From: Bradyrhizobium barranii subsp. apii
GTDB taxonomy: Bacteria > Pseudomonadota > Alphaproteobacteria > Rhizobiales > Xanthobacteraceae
Direction: 5' to 3'
NCBI RefSeq assembly: GCF_011516635.5
Contig: NZ_CP096257.1
Coordinates: forward strand, 120,132-184,131
Length of the DNA stretch: 64,000 nucleotides
Shown: positions 26,520-35,282 of the stretch, piece after piece
How positions within the stretch are numbered: position 1 is the stretch's first letter
Layout: every line of letters begins with the position of its first letter
The notes under the pieces: model-generated
Told to the model about the DNA's origin: nothing
The model's input: the letters and a program-made list of their open reading frames with translations, nothing else
Database searches by the model: none
Program-made: the position numbers and the translations under genes

Positions 26520-27272
26520 ATGAAGAAGATTTTGATTGGCGCGATGGCGCTGAGCCTGTCGGTACCGGCAAGCGCGGCGGATTTGGCGGCCCGTCCCTAC
26601 ACCAAGGCGCCTCCGCCGATGGTGGCTCCGATTTACGATTGGAACGGCTTCTACATCGGCGCCAACGGCGGCTGGGGCCAAAGCCACAACTGCGTAGATT
26701 TCGTCACTGCTGTGGGGACCGTCGCGAGCGGCTGCGGTGATCGTTCCGGCGGCGTGGCCGGTGGACAAATTGGATATCGCTGGCAAACCAATCAGTTCGT
26801 ATTTGGATTGGAAGCTCAAGGCGATTGGGCCGACATCAAGAACACGCGCGTGAGCCTTTTCGATCCGACGCTCTCGACCACCGCGAAGACTGATGCAATC
26901 GGTCTCTTCACCGGCCAGCTCGGTTGGGCCTGGAATTCGGCGCTGCTCTACGTGAAGGGCGGCGCTGCTGTGACCAGCAATCGCCTGACCATATTCGACA
27001 ACACCACCGGGATCGGTTTGGTCTCGGCGGATAGCACGCGCTGGGGCGGCACCTTGGGTGTCGGCTTTGAGTATGGCTTCGCCCCCAACTGGTCGATCGG
27101 TGCGGAGTACGACCATCTGTGGATGGGGCACGCAAATAACTCCTTCTCGGTGGCCGATCCCCGCCTCGCTACCGTACTCAACGACCGGATCAGCCAGGAC
27201 GTGGATATGGTCACCGTGCGCTTGAATTATCGCTTTGGCGGCTACGGCGCTCCGGTCGCGGCGAGATACTGA
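26520..27272 (+). CDS. outer-membrane beta-barrel protein, Omp25/RopB-like
   Basis: The 250-residue protein has a signal peptide (MKKILIGAMALSLSVPASAA), then the family linker 'DLAARPYTKAPPPM' and an eight-strand barrel opening with 'YDWNGFYIGANGGWG' and closing with 'VRLNYRFGGYGAPVAARY', aromatic at the end as expected for outer-membrane insertion. Such proteins are abundant porin-like surface proteins of Hyphomicrobiales. It stands alone and is followed by a strong terminator. Confidence 0.9.
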   Translation: MKKILIGAMALSLSVPASAADLAARPYTKAPPPMVAPIYDWNGFYIGANGGWGQSHNCVDFVTAVGTVASGCGDRSGGVAGGQIGYRWQTNQFVFGLEAQGDWADIKNTRVSLFDPTLSTTAKTDAIGLFTGQLGWAWNSALLYVKGGAAVTSNRLTIFDNTTGIGLVSADSTRWGGTLGVGFEYGFAPNWSIGAEYDHLWMGHANNSFSVADPRLATVLNDRISQDVDMVTVRLNYRFGGYGAPVAARY

Positions 27273-27304
27273 CCTTGTCCTAATACTTTTCTCCAATCCA
27301 ATTA

Positions 27305-27330
27305 GGCCGGCATCTCTGCCGGCCTTTTGT
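27305..27330 (+). terminator. rho-independent terminator after the porin gene
   Basis: GGCCGGCA (27305-27312) and TGCCGGCC (27317-27324) form a perfect 8-bp stem with a TCTC loop, followed by TTTTGT. Confidence 0.9.
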
Positions 27331-27340
27331 TGGAGAGAAT

Positions 27341-27481
27341 ATGTCTGAAAGATCATCTCCCAGATCGCCAATCTGGCCGGCCAAAAGCCGTCACGAGGTG
27401 GCCGACTACATCAATCTGGCCTTTGAGACGTCGGGCATCGCCGAAATTGTCAGGGCACCGGCGCGCCATCAAATGCGTTGA
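27341..27481 (+). pseudogene. relic of a small antitoxin-like regulator
   Basis: From ATG 27341, 46 codons read MSERSSPRSPIWPAKSRHEV then 'ADYINLAFETSGIAEIVRA', which resembles the first helices of addiction-module antidote proteins (HigA-like, 'ADYLNxAFExGDxxxI'). The helix-turn-helix that should follow is absent. It could also be a chance frame. Confidence 0.3.
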
Positions 27482-27553
27482 TTCCGGATTGCGTGTATCG
27501 ACGATCGTCGCGGACCAAAACTTGTTGCTCCGCGACGCGTCACGCCAGGTAGT

Positions 27554-28063
27554 CTAGTCGTCGTCATCTTCGGTTTCGATCTGATGTTCAATCGCATCTC
27601 GCATCCCGCGCATCGCCGCGTATGTCGCGAATGCCATCCTCTTCTTCTGGTCCGGTGTTAGCGTCTTATAAAGCGGTTCCCACGTGTCGGCGAGCTTCTT
27701 GAGGTCAACCGCGCGTTGACTCAGTATTTCTGCTCGACGTTGCATAAGTTCGACCGGATTGCGTTCACCAATCGCTTCCATTGGGCTGCTATCGCGCAGT
27801 TCGGCCACCCGCTCGAAGCGGACTTGTCGGTTCTTCGCTCTCGCACGGATGGCCCCTTCCACGGGCGGCCAGTATTTTTCCTGATCGGGCGTAAGCTGCA
27901 AGGTGGCCTTGATCATGCCGACGCGCGCATCCGTCAAGGCGTTGAGGTCGGCGGCGCTAGGATGCCCCATTCCTACCGTGGAAGAGGTCTCCGCTGCGTA
28001 GGCAAGTGTTGATGCTGTTAAGAGAACTGCGGTTGCTGCAAAGGCTATCGTTCTGATCCTCAT
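27554..28063 (-). CDS. periplasmic LTXXQ-motif protein (Spy/CpxP-like)
   Basis: From ATG 28063 the protein has 169 residues with a signal peptide (MRIRTIAFAATAVLLTASTL...AYA). Two LTXXQ motifs are present, 'LTPDQEKYW' at about 56 and 'LTPDQKKRM' at about 137, in an all-helical charged protein ending in an Asp run. This is the rhizobial branch of the Spy/CpxP fold, linked to envelope stress. The ATG at 28111 would place 16 residues before the signal peptide, so it is not used. Confidence 0.8.
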   Translation of the reverse strand: MRIRTIAFAATAVLLTASTLAYAAETSSTVGMGHPSAADLNALTDARVGMIKATLQLTPDQEKYWPPVEGAIRARAKNRQVRFERVAELRDSSPMEAIGERNPVELMQRRAEILSQRAVDLKKLADTWEPLYKTLTPDQKKRMAFATYAAMRGMRDAIEHQIETEDDDD

Positions 28064-28149
28064 TGCAAACTCCTGGGTCTCGTGTCGTTCGCCCCCCAAG
28101 CAGAAGGCCATAGGAGTTCTGAAGCAGATTGATTTGGGTCAAGTAGACC

Positions 28150-28430
28150 CTCACTTACCGGCGAGTTCCGCCGGCTGTCGACTCGGACGCTCGAAAGCAG
28201 CAGGCGCAGACCTGACCGGCAAACCGCGGCTCGATGTCGGACAGCCCGTCCGGCCAGCGGTCAGCGTTCAGTAGTGCAATGTGACGCTTGCAGTGGCAGT
28301 AGGCGCGATGGCCCGCGATCGATCAGACGTTGTCCAATTCCATGTCGCCGAGAACGATGAACCGCCCGGGGGCATCCCATTCGATGCATGGCACCAGACG
28401 GGTGACAAGCTGAGCGATCAACACCGGTCG
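28150..28430 (-). pseudogene. decayed small zinc-ribbon-like gene
   Basis: Reading leftward from a GTG near 28424: 'LVPCIEWDAPGRFIVLGDME', 'LDNV', stop at about 28326, then in the same frame 'SIAGHRAYCHCKRHIALLNA', 'DRWPDGLSDIEPRFAGQVCA', 'CC'. The CHC, the Trp-Pro and the late CxCC recall small zinc-ribbon proteins. A stop in the middle and a Trp in place of an expected Cys suggest decay. Two tiny genes are also possible. Confidence 0.3.
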
Positions 28431-28492
28431 GCTTGCGGGAATGGTCCAAGCTGATTTACTGTCAACGCGATTGCTTAAGTAGGAGACGGACG

Positions 28493-28699
28493 GTGGCGAC
28501 AGGTGTTGTGAAGTGGTTCAACGCGACCAAGGGGTTTGGCTTCATTCAGCCGGATGACGGCGGTCAAGATGTTTTTGTGCACATAAGCGCGGTTGAGCGG
28601 GCTGGCCTCTCAGACTTGCGTGAGGGGCAGAAAGTCTCTTACGAGGTCAAGGTGGATCAAAGGCGTGGTAAGAGCAGCGCAGAAAATCTGCGTATTTGA
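28493..28699 (+). CDS. cspA: cold-shock protein
   Basis: From GTG 28493 (AGGAGA eight bases ahead) the protein has 68 residues: 'GVVKWFNATKGFGFIQPDDG' with RNP1 (GFGFI) and 'QDVFVHISAVERAG' with RNP2 (VFVHI), as in CspA. It binds single-stranded nucleic acid and acts as an RNA chaperone. A frame upstream to 28433 lacks a ribosome site. It stands alone. Confidence 0.93.
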   Translation: MATGVVKWFNATKGFGFIQPDDGGQDVFVHISAVERAGLSDLREGQKVSYEVKVDQRRGKSSAENLRI

Positions 28700-28823
28700 T
28701 CTTGTGTTGTAGGCACCTGATTCTCGGCCCCAGCCTCAGTCGGGCGCCCACTCGAAATGGTCCCACTGCGTTCACAGCGCTGGGGGCCGTTTCATCCTAT
28801 AGATCCAGGGGCGCAGGATGCGG

Positions 28824-29549
28824 TCAGATCAGGCCGAGCTTCGTCGCGAGTGCCGTGGCTTGGGCGAGACTTCCCGCATCGAGCACCTTGCGGGCGTTGT
28901 TGAGATGAAAATTCACGGTCGCGAACGACATATTTTCGAGGGTGGCGATCGACTTCATCGGCTTTCCCTCAGCCGACCATTTGAGGCAGAGGGTCTGCTT
29001 GGCCGTCAGCTCGAAAGTTGGCTGCGCGGTCGGCTTCGCATTGTGCTCTTCAAGCTTGGCATGCAGGAACGCGACCGCCGTGACGGCGGCGATCTGATCG
29101 ATATCCTTATCGAGGGTCAAGGACGGTTTGCTCGATGCGAGCGTCAGCATCGACATGTGCCGGCAGGCCGTCCGTATCGGGATGCTGATACCCGATCTGA
29201 TCCCGAAGTCGCCGGCCTCGGAATAGAAACGCCGAACCTCCTTCGTTTCCGAATGGCGGGAGCCTCCGGAGCACCAGGTGAATGGGCGCAAAGTCGTGCT
29301 GGCGGTTTTTACGACCGGATCAATCGTCGTGTAGTCGCTGTCGAAATAGTGCTTCAGCCACTCCGGCGAATAGTTCGAGTAGGCATAAGTTCTGGATGGC
29401 TGGATGTAGAGATAGGCGTAGCAGTCAAAGCCCAATTCCTCCACGAGATCCGGCAGCGCGTCCCTCAGAACTTCCTGCGTTCTCGCGGCAGAAGTGACGT
29501 CCGTCAGTCGCTGAAACCAGGTTTTTAGGTCCATTCTCCTCGTATCCAT
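28824..29549 (-). CDS. traR: LuxR-family quorum-sensing regulator, TraR-like
   Basis: From ATG 29549 the protein has 241 residues. The autoinducer domain keeps the key positions Trp64, Tyr68, Asp77-Pro78 and Trp92 ('PEWLKHYF', 'TTIDPVV', 'PFTW'). The C-terminal GerE helix-turn-helix is 'FELTAKQTLCLKWSAEGKPM', 'KSIATLENMSFATVNFHLNN'. It lies about 450 bases beyond the last trb gene, whose first gene is a LuxI-type synthase, so it is the natural receptor for that signal, as TraR is on Ti plasmids. The gene name is by role; sequence-level orthology was not tested. Confidence 0.8.
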   Translation of the reverse strand: MDTRRMDLKTWFQRLTDVTSAARTQEVLRDALPDLVEELGFDCYAYLYIQPSRTYAYSNYSPEWLKHYFDSDYTTIDPVVKTASTTLRPFTWCSGGSRHSETKEVRRFYSEAGDFGIRSGISIPIRTACRHMSMLTLASSKPSLTLDKDIDQIAAVTAVAFLHAKLEEHNAKPTAQPTFELTAKQTLCLKWSAEGKPMKSIATLENMSFATVNFHLNNARKVLDAGSLAQATALATKLGLI

Positions 29550-30005
29550 TATTTCTCTGAAGACTTCTTTCTGGCGGCGAGCACCCGGCTCGATTCGGCG
29601 CAGGACGCAGTGATGGTGAGATTGATGTCTGGTGGTGGTGCCGGCTGTGAACGGTAAAAGCTGGCGATCTTCCACGCCACACAACGATTTTCGCTGCGCC
29701 GCTTCTTGTGCACATTGTCGCGAGGGTTCAACGTGAAGCGCTACGCGGTTCGGTTCACCGCGAGATCCTCATGACACATCGTGGACAGATAGATTAAGTT
29801 GACTCGCCAACTCGGCGAAGCTCCTGTTTTCGTGGTTATGACGTTGGTGCATAGGCGTCGTTCCACTCTCCTCGCGTCTCATGCAGTCTGACGTAGCTTG
29901 TTGTTTATAATTGGCGCAACAAATGCGAAAATGTAGAGGCCGGATTGCAGAAACTGGTGGATCGAGCATCGCGATCGATGGCGGCTTCAGTCGCATTGCG
30001 TGTGA
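29550..30005. other. gap between traR-like gene and trbI
   Basis: About 450 bases with no convincing gene on either strand. It probably holds the traR-like promoter. No 18-bp tra-box palindrome was found by eye. Confidence 0.4.
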
Positions 30006-31301
30006 TCAGCCCCGATAAGCGCCCGGGAACACGATGTCCTGATCGACAAGGACGTTGAACTGATAACCGGGGCGAATCTCCAGCGTCGGCTGCACGTCGA
30101 GGTTCTTGTTGATGGTGCGCTCGGCGACGCGGCCGAAGGTTTCCGCAAAATTCCGCCTTGCGGCGTCCGACGCGGTCTGCTGCGTCGCGAGCGTCGAGCT
30201 TTGCGGGGCCGCCATATCCATGCCCGTGCCGATGATCGCGAGCAGGATCGCGGAGCCGAAGGTCTTGAAGTAGTGGTTGTCGACCTGGTCGGTGAAGCCG
30301 CCATAGCCTTCCGCGTCCGTTCCGGCCATGCCGCCGATCTGGAGCGTCGAACCGTTCGGGAAGATGATGTCGGTCCAGATGACGAGGACGCGGCTCTGGC
30401 CGAAGGAGATCTTGCTGTCGTAGCGGCCCATCAGTTTCGTGCCTTGCGGGATGAGCAGGCGGTAGCCAGTGGCGCTGTCGAAGACGTTCTGGCTGACCTG
30501 AGCGGTGATGCGGCCCGGCAGATCGGAATTGATGCCGGTGATCAGCGTCGCCGGGATGACGGAGCCGCGCTTCAGCTCATAGTAGGAGCGCGGGGGAACG
30601 ACCTGGTTCGGCAGATAGCCGAGCTTGGCGAGGTCGGAGTTGAAAAAAGTCTCCTTCTTCGCTTGCCCGTTGGGATCGAGGTTCTGGCCGTTGAGCCCGG
30701 TCAGAAGCGCCAGGCTGTAGAGGTCGGTCGGCGAGGATGAGGCCGGTGTCATCGCACCCGGTTTCGCCGGCGACGTGGCCGCCGACGCAGCCTTAATCTT
30801 CTGCGTGTCGATGGCGAGCGGCGAATCCAGCGCGATGTTGCTCGCCTGCAGACGCGCCATTCTCTGGCGCTGCCGCTCCCGGAGGAGCTGTTCCTGTCCT
30901 TCGCGGGCCAGACGCGCCCGCCAGGCTTCTTCGGATTCGAGTGCGCCGCCCCTCGGCTCGGCGACGGCAGGCTGTTGCGGGACGAAGGGATTTTGCGGGG
31001 CAGGTTTCGGCTCGGGCGTCGGCGCCGCGGGCGGAGGCTGTTGGCCGTCGCCGATGAGGCCGTCGGCAACGCCGCGCTTCATCTGATCGGCGAAGGTCGT
31101 GGCGGGCGCGCCGCCGATCGAACCCGTGTCGGACGTTGAGCGGAATACAAGTCCCCGCGAGGTCAGTCCGTAGAAGATCACCGCGAGGAACACGATGCCG
31201 AGCACGGCCGCGGCGATGATCGGCAGGCGGTTGAGACGGCGAATGTCCTTCGGCGCGCCCGTCCCGCCGGAGCCGCCGCCGAGCTGCAGAGATTGGGTCA
31301 T
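30006..31301 (-). CDS. trbI: conjugal transfer protein TrbI (VirB10-like)
   Basis: The 431-residue protein has one membrane helix at about 28-50 ('RLPIIAAAVLGIVFLAVIFY'), a Pro/Gln-rich periplasmic linker (90-130), and the C-terminal VirB10 beta-barrel domain ending 'LEIRPGYQFNVLVDQDIVF', 'PGAYRG'. VirB10/TrbI spans both membranes and links the ATPases to the outer-membrane pore. It is the last gene of the trb operon, 13 bases after trbH. Confidence 0.95.
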   Translation of the reverse strand: MTQSLQLGGGSGGTGAPKDIRRLNRLPIIAAAVLGIVFLAVIFYGLTSRGLVFRSTSDTGSIGGAPATTFADQMKRGVADGLIGDGQQPPPAAPTPEPKPAPQNPFVPQQPAVAEPRGGALESEEAWRARLAREGQEQLLRERQRQRMARLQASNIALDSPLAIDTQKIKAASAATSPAKPGAMTPASSSPTDLYSLALLTGLNGQNLDPNGQAKKETFFNSDLAKLGYLPNQVVPPRSYYELKRGSVIPATLITGINSDLPGRITAQVSQNVFDSATGYRLLIPQGTKLMGRYDSKISFGQSRVLVIWTDIIFPNGSTLQIGGMAGTDAEGYGGFTDQVDNHYFKTFGSAILLAIIGTGMDMAAPQSSTLATQQTASDAARRNFAETFGRVAERTINKNLDVQPTLEIRPGYQFNVLVDQDIVFPGAYRG

Positions 31302-31314
31302 GCCTCCCCTCCCC

Positions 31315-31779
31315 TCAGCTGCGCTTCATCACCGAGACCGGGCTTGCCGGCAGCGCGCTGGTCGCGGTCGTGGAATAGACGCGACCGATCTCGATCGATC
31401 CGGTCGAGAGGCGGGCGAGCATCTGTCCGTCCATGGAGGCGAGCACATAGGCGAGCCGGATGGCTTTAGGATCCTTGGTGTCCTGATCGGTCGTGACCGC
31501 GTAACCCCAGCCCCGCAGCGAAGTCTCAAGGGCCGAACCGAAGGCGGAGCCGTCGGGCTTTAGGACAATCGTCGCCTTTCCCTGGCCGATTTGTTCGGCA
31601 AGGCGTGGAACGAGATCACCGGCGACGGCCGAAGCAGCGGGGGCCAAGAGTTCGGCTGGGGCGGTGCTGGCAACGAGTCCGCCGGTTCCGAAAGTCGCGC
31701 ATCCGGAAAGAAGGGCGGCCGTGAGGAAGAAGGCGGCCGCGCGTGCCGGGCGAAAGGTGGAGAAGAAAGGGCGGATCAT
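31315..31779 (-). CDS. trbH: conjugal transfer lipoprotein TrbH
   Basis: From ATG 31779 the protein has 154 residues with a lipobox 'AALLSGCATFG' (Cys about 26). The body matches TrbH: 'DLVPRLAEQIGQGKATIVLK', 'GSAFGSALETSLRGWGYAV'. An in-frame ATG at 31860 would disrupt the lipoprotein signal. It lies between trbG and trbI as in Ti and RP4-like operons and probably helps the outer-membrane core. Confidence 0.85.
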   Translation of the reverse strand: MIRPFFSTFRPARAAAFFLTAALLSGCATFGTGGLVASTAPAELLAPAASAVAGDLVPRLAEQIGQGKATIVLKPDGSAFGSALETSLRGWGYAVTTDQDTKDPKAIRLAYVLASMDGQMLARLSTGSIEIGRVYSTTATSALPASPVSVMKRS

Positions 31780-31783
31780 GCCG

Positions 31784-32608
31784 TCACCCTCGCCTCTGGA
31801 TCGTGATTTTTTCCTGGCTCCAGCCGACGCCGGAGACAAGGATGGCCCTGTCGACCGCATAGTCGACGATCATCATGTTGCTCTTCATCCGATAATTGAC
31901 GATGCGGTTCTGCCCGCCCGAGACTACGAACAGGACCGGCGCGTCGCGCGAGGCGACCGACTCCGGGAACTGGATGTACGTCTTGGTGCCGTCGCTATAG
32001 ACTTGAGTCGGCCGCCAGCCCGCGCTGCCCGAGACCGAATAGCTGAAGTTCAATTGCTCTGCCGGCACGCCGGCGCCGCCCGTCTCGATCCGGGCGTTCA
32101 CATCCGCCAGGCGCGAGGACACGTCCTCGGGATAGTCGAAGCCGACCCGCGCCATGTACTGCGTGGCGTGGGACTTGAGCTGGATGTGATAGGTCCGTCG
32201 CGACGTCGTCACCACCATGGAGGTGACGAGGCCTGGCTCGGTCGGCTTGACGATGAGGTGGATCGCCTGGCCGCCCGTCGCGCCGGAGGTCGCGGGCTCG
32301 ACCTTCCAGCGCACGGTGTCGCCGACGAGCACGTCGCGCACGACCTCCCCGCCCTCCAGCTCGAGGTCGCAGACCTGCAGCGGTGAGCAGACAACAGATG
32401 GCTGCACTTCGCCATAGAGGAAGATCACCTTGCCATCGGCGCCGCGCGTCACGAGCCCGGTTCGGCCGCGCCATTGGCCGGAGATATCCATCCCCTTCGC
32501 TTCCTTCCGGTTGAGGCTCTGGGCATCGGCGCTGTGGAGGCCGGTGATGGAAACGAGGGCGGTCGCGATCAGAAGGGCCGCCCGGAATGTTGGTCTTGTT
32601 GCAGTCAT
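31784..32608 (-). CDS. trbG: conjugal transfer protein TrbG (VirB9-like)
   Basis: The 274-residue protein has a signal peptide (…LLIATALVSITGLHSADAQ), an N-terminal domain with 'VICSPLQVCDLELEGGE'-type strands ('VVCSPLQVCDLELEGGEVV'), and the C-terminal VirB9/CagX domain ('YSVSGSAGWRPTQVYSDGTK', 'TYIQFPESV', 'RIVNYRMKSNMMIVDYAVD'). It forms the outer-membrane core ring with TrbI and TrbH. Spacing to both neighbours is under 20 bases. Confidence 0.93.
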   Translation of the reverse strand: MTATRPTFRAALLIATALVSITGLHSADAQSLNRKEAKGMDISGQWRGRTGLVTRGADGKVIFLYGEVQPSVVCSPLQVCDLELEGGEVVRDVLVGDTVRWKVEPATSGATGGQAIHLIVKPTEPGLVTSMVVTTSRRTYHIQLKSHATQYMARVGFDYPEDVSSRLADVNARIETGGAGVPAEQLNFSYSVSGSAGWRPTQVYSDGTKTYIQFPESVASRDAPVLFVVSGGQNRIVNYRMKSNMMIVDYAVDRAILVSGVGWSQEKITIQRRG

Positions 32609-32625
32609 AGGTAAGGGCGCGCCTT

Positions 32626-33288
32626 TCAGATCTGAGCGGTCCAGTCAAAATCCTTGAGGTAGAGACCGATCGGGTTGAGCCGGATCACCGCCTCATCCTG
32701 CGGCGGGATCAGCACGACGCTGGCCACGCCCCGGAAGCGCCGGGTCGCCACTTCCTTGCCCTTGCGGTCGCGCTCATACTCGGTCCAGTCGATCTGGAAG
32801 GACTGCGGCGACAGTGGCACGACATTGTTGACCTCGATCGCGACCGTCGCGGTCTTGGCCTTGTCGAAGGGAGAGCTCGAGCGGAACCAGGCGTTGACCT
32901 TTTCGGTCGCGGGGTCCGTCGTGCGCAGCATGGCGTAGACGCGGTCGATATATTGCTTCTGCACCACCGTGTCCGGCGTCACCGATCGGAAGTTGGTGAT
33001 GAAGCCGGCGAGCGTGGCGCGCACCACGCGCGGGTCGGCGTATTCGATCTGGGCCGGAAAGCCCGCACTTACGGACGAACCGAGCTTGTCGACCTCGACG
33101 ATGTAGGGAACGAGCTTGACCTTCGTGCTCTGGTAGAGCGCATAGGCCGTACTCATGAGCGCGAGGCCGAGGCTCGCGATCCCGACAATGCGCCAGGCGC
33201 TGGCGGCCTTCACATAGGAGCCGTAGCGCTCGGTCCATTCCTGCCGTGCGGCGATATAGGGATTTTCGGGACTGTTGGGGGAGGCCAA
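32626..33288 (-). CDS. trbF: conjugal transfer protein TrbF (VirB8-like)
   Basis: The 220-residue protein has a short cytoplasmic N-terminus ('NPYIAARQEWTERYGSYVKA'), one membrane helix at about 34-54 ('IVGIASLGLALMSTAYALY') and a periplasmic VirB8 fold ('LVPYIVEVDKLG', 'FITNFRSVTPD', 'YERDRKGKEVATRRFRG', 'LNPIGLYLKDFDW'). It is an assembly factor of the mating channel. Confidence 0.93.
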   Translation of the reverse strand: MASPNSPENPYIAARQEWTERYGSYVKAASAWRIVGIASLGLALMSTAYALYQSTKVKLVPYIVEVDKLGSSVSAGFPAQIEYADPRVVRATLAGFITNFRSVTPDTVVQKQYIDRVYAMLRTTDPATEKVNAWFRSSSPFDKAKTATVAIEVNNVVPLSPQSFQIDWTEYERDRKGKEVATRRFRGVASVVLIPPQDEAVIRLNPIGLYLKDFDWTAQI

Positions 33289-33303
33289 AACGCGTTTCTT
33301 CCG

Positions 33304-34491
33304 TCATTTCCCGTGTTTTTGGGGCGGAGGGGGCGGCGATCCGCCGCCGCTCTTCTCAAGCTTGGCGTTGGCGAGCCCGAGCAGAGATCCGGCATAGGCG
33401 CCGGGCGCACCGATCGCCTTGTCGCGGGCGGCCGAGGCGAGCGCGCCTCCGGCCGAGGCCGCGCCACGCAGCCCGGCAAGGGCGGCGCCGCCGACCGATG
33501 AGCCGCTCGCGCGCGCCGCCGAGAAGGCCGCTGCGCCGGCGTTGGCCCCGCCCATCGCGAGGGCAGCGCCTCCGGCCGCGAAACTCGCAGCCTGCGCGCC
33601 GTGCCGGATCACTTCCATGCCGCTGCTGACCGAGGCGCCCTGAACCACGCCCTGGACGATGGACGGCACGTACATCGCGAGGATGAAGACGACGACCGCG
33701 ATGCCGGCGATGGCGAGCGCGGTCTGGTACTGGTCGCCGACCGACGTATCCTGGGCGAGGCCGATCAGTACGTCGGAACCGATCTTGGCGATCATGACGA
33801 GCGACATGAGCTTCATGCCGACTGAGAAGGCGTAGACGAGGTAGCGGATCGCAAAGTCCTTGGTGAAGGACGATCCGCCGAGGCCGAGCATGATCATGCC
33901 GGCGAGAAGGCCGACATACATCTCGACGAGCACGGCAAGGAAGATCGCCGCGACGAGCGAAAAGGCGATGACGCTGACGATCATGGCGAGCGAGGCCGAG
34001 AGCGCCAGTGCGTTGTCCTGAAACACGCCGAAGGAAATCTTCTGCGACATGGCGGAGGCGACCGTCAGGCCGGCATTGAAGACGTTCGCCGGTGAAGCCG
34101 AGCCGCTGCCGCCGCCGATCTGGAACAGGCTGTCGACCACGGCTTTGGCGAAACTCGGCCCCTCCGCCAGGACGAAGGCGAAGAAGCCGATGAACATGAT
34201 CCGGCGCACGAGCTCGGCGAACCAGGCTTCGATCGTCGCGGCCTGGATGGCGAGCCAGACCGCGGCGATGCCGACCTCGATGCCGGCGAGGATCCAGAAC
34301 AGCGATTTTGCGGCGTTTGTGACGGTCGATTCCCACCCCTTCGCGGCCGTGACCACCTGGTTCTCGACCGTCGTCAGCACGCCCCCATCCGCGGCGGCGA
34401 TTGCCGGACCGACGGTGCGAAGAAAGACGGCACCTGTGACAACAATGGCAAGCACCGTCGAAGGACGGGTGAGAAAGGAGGCCGTCACCAT
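33304..34491 (-). CDS. trbL: conjugal transfer protein TrbL (VirB6-like)
   Basis: The 395-residue protein has several hydrophobic segments: an N-terminal one (8-30), one near 65-85, and a block at about 150-260, followed by an Ala/Gly-rich tail (290-380) ending in a poly-Pro stretch. This is the TrbL/VirB6 layout of the inner-membrane channel. It overlaps the 3' end of trbJ by seven bases; no trbK is present between them. Confidence 0.92.
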   Translation of the reverse strand: MVTASFLTRPSTVLAIVVTGAVFLRTVGPAIAAADGGVLTTVENQVVTAAKGWESTVTNAAKSLFWILAGIEVGIAAVWLAIQAATIEAWFAELVRRIMFIGFFAFVLAEGPSFAKAVVDSLFQIGGGSGSASPANVFNAGLTVASAMSQKISFGVFQDNALALSASLAMIVSVIAFSLVAAIFLAVLVEMYVGLLAGMIMLGLGGSSFTKDFAIRYLVYAFSVGMKLMSLVMIAKIGSDVLIGLAQDTSVGDQYQTALAIAGIAVVVFILAMYVPSIVQGVVQGASVSSGMEVIRHGAQAASFAAGGAALAMGGANAGAAAFSAARASGSSVGGAALAGLRGAASAGGALASAARDKAIGAPGAYAGSLLGLANAKLEKSGGGSPPPPPQKHGK

Positions 34492-35282
34492 CGCGGACGC
34501 ATCTCCTGCCCGCCCGACATCGACGGCGCCGTCGATTTGAAGAACTCCTGCCGGCGCGCCTGGGAGAGATCCTTCTCGGCCTGCTCCGACTGATACCAGG
34601 TCGCCATCATCGTCATCTGTTGCGAGACTAGCCCGCGCAGCTTCTGCATCTGGGCGACCTGCTGTGTCGCGATCTGGTGGCCGACCTGCAGCGCCTTCAT
34701 CTGGCCGTCGGCGCCTTCCGACATCGTGCGGAGCTGCGACATGGTCGCCTCCTCGCTCGAGAATTGATCGGCGGTGAGGCTGGCGGCGCGCAGCGTGCCG
34801 CCGATCGTGTCGCGGTTGGTCGAGGACCAGTTCTGATAGGTCTGCGAGAAGCTGGCGTTGTTCGGCAGACTGGTCTTGAAGTCGGCGTAGCTCTGGAAGC
34901 GTTGCTTCAACACATCGTCGATATTGCCCATCGAGAAGGCGATGCCCTGGCCCTGGCTGACGACGTTCCTGAGCTGGTTAAGATCGTTCTGGACCTGCCC
35001 CCAGACGTGGTTCGGCAACTGCGCGGTGTTCTGCAGCATGTTACTATAGATCTTCAACTGGTTCTGAATCTGCTCGGCGAGCTGCGTGATCTGCTTGATC
35101 TGGTTGTTCACCTGCTCGGCCGATTTGCCGACCAGCGAGACGAGTTCGCTGTTGTTGAGCATCTGCGTCCACTCGGTCGCGCCGCCACTGAGGGCGCCGC
35201 CGTCGGCGACGGCGGATCTCGCCATGAACGGCAGCGCCATGGCCGCGACTGCCGCGCCGCGCAAAAATTCCAATCTAGTCAT
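34485..35282 (-). CDS. trbJ: conjugal transfer protein TrbJ (VirB5-like)
   Basis: From ATG 35282 the protein has 265 residues with a signal peptide (LRGAAVAAMALPFMARSAVA) and a helical, Gln/Asn-rich body with long coiled-coil stretches ('VNNQIKQITQLAEQIQNQLK', 'MATWYQSEQAEKDLSQARRQ'). It is the minor pilus component. An earlier ATG at 35303 also exists. The start overlaps the end of trbE. Confidence 0.9.
   Translation of the reverse strand: MTRLEFLRGAAVAAMALPFMARSAVADGGALSGGATEWTQMLNNSELVSLVGKSAEQVNNQIKQITQLAEQIQNQLKIYSNMLQNTAQLPNHVWGQVQNDLNQLRNVVSQGQGIAFSMGNIDDVLKQRFQSYADFKTSLPNNASFSQTYQNWSSTNRDTIGGTLRAASLTADQFSSEEATMSQLRTMSEGADGQMKALQVGHQIATQQVAQMQKLRGLVSQQMTMMATWYQSEQAEKDLSQARRQEFFKSTAPSMSGGQEMRPRW

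Noticed and set aside
28726..28800. Terminator for the cold-shock gene (CGGCCCCAGC … GCTGGGGGCCGTTT)
   Set aside because: The arms pair but the loop is about 45 bases, too long to be confident.
33356..34336. 326-codon minus-strand frame inside trbL
   Set aside because: Arg/His-rich alternative frame of trbL; trbL itself has clear membrane helices and the expected place in the operon.
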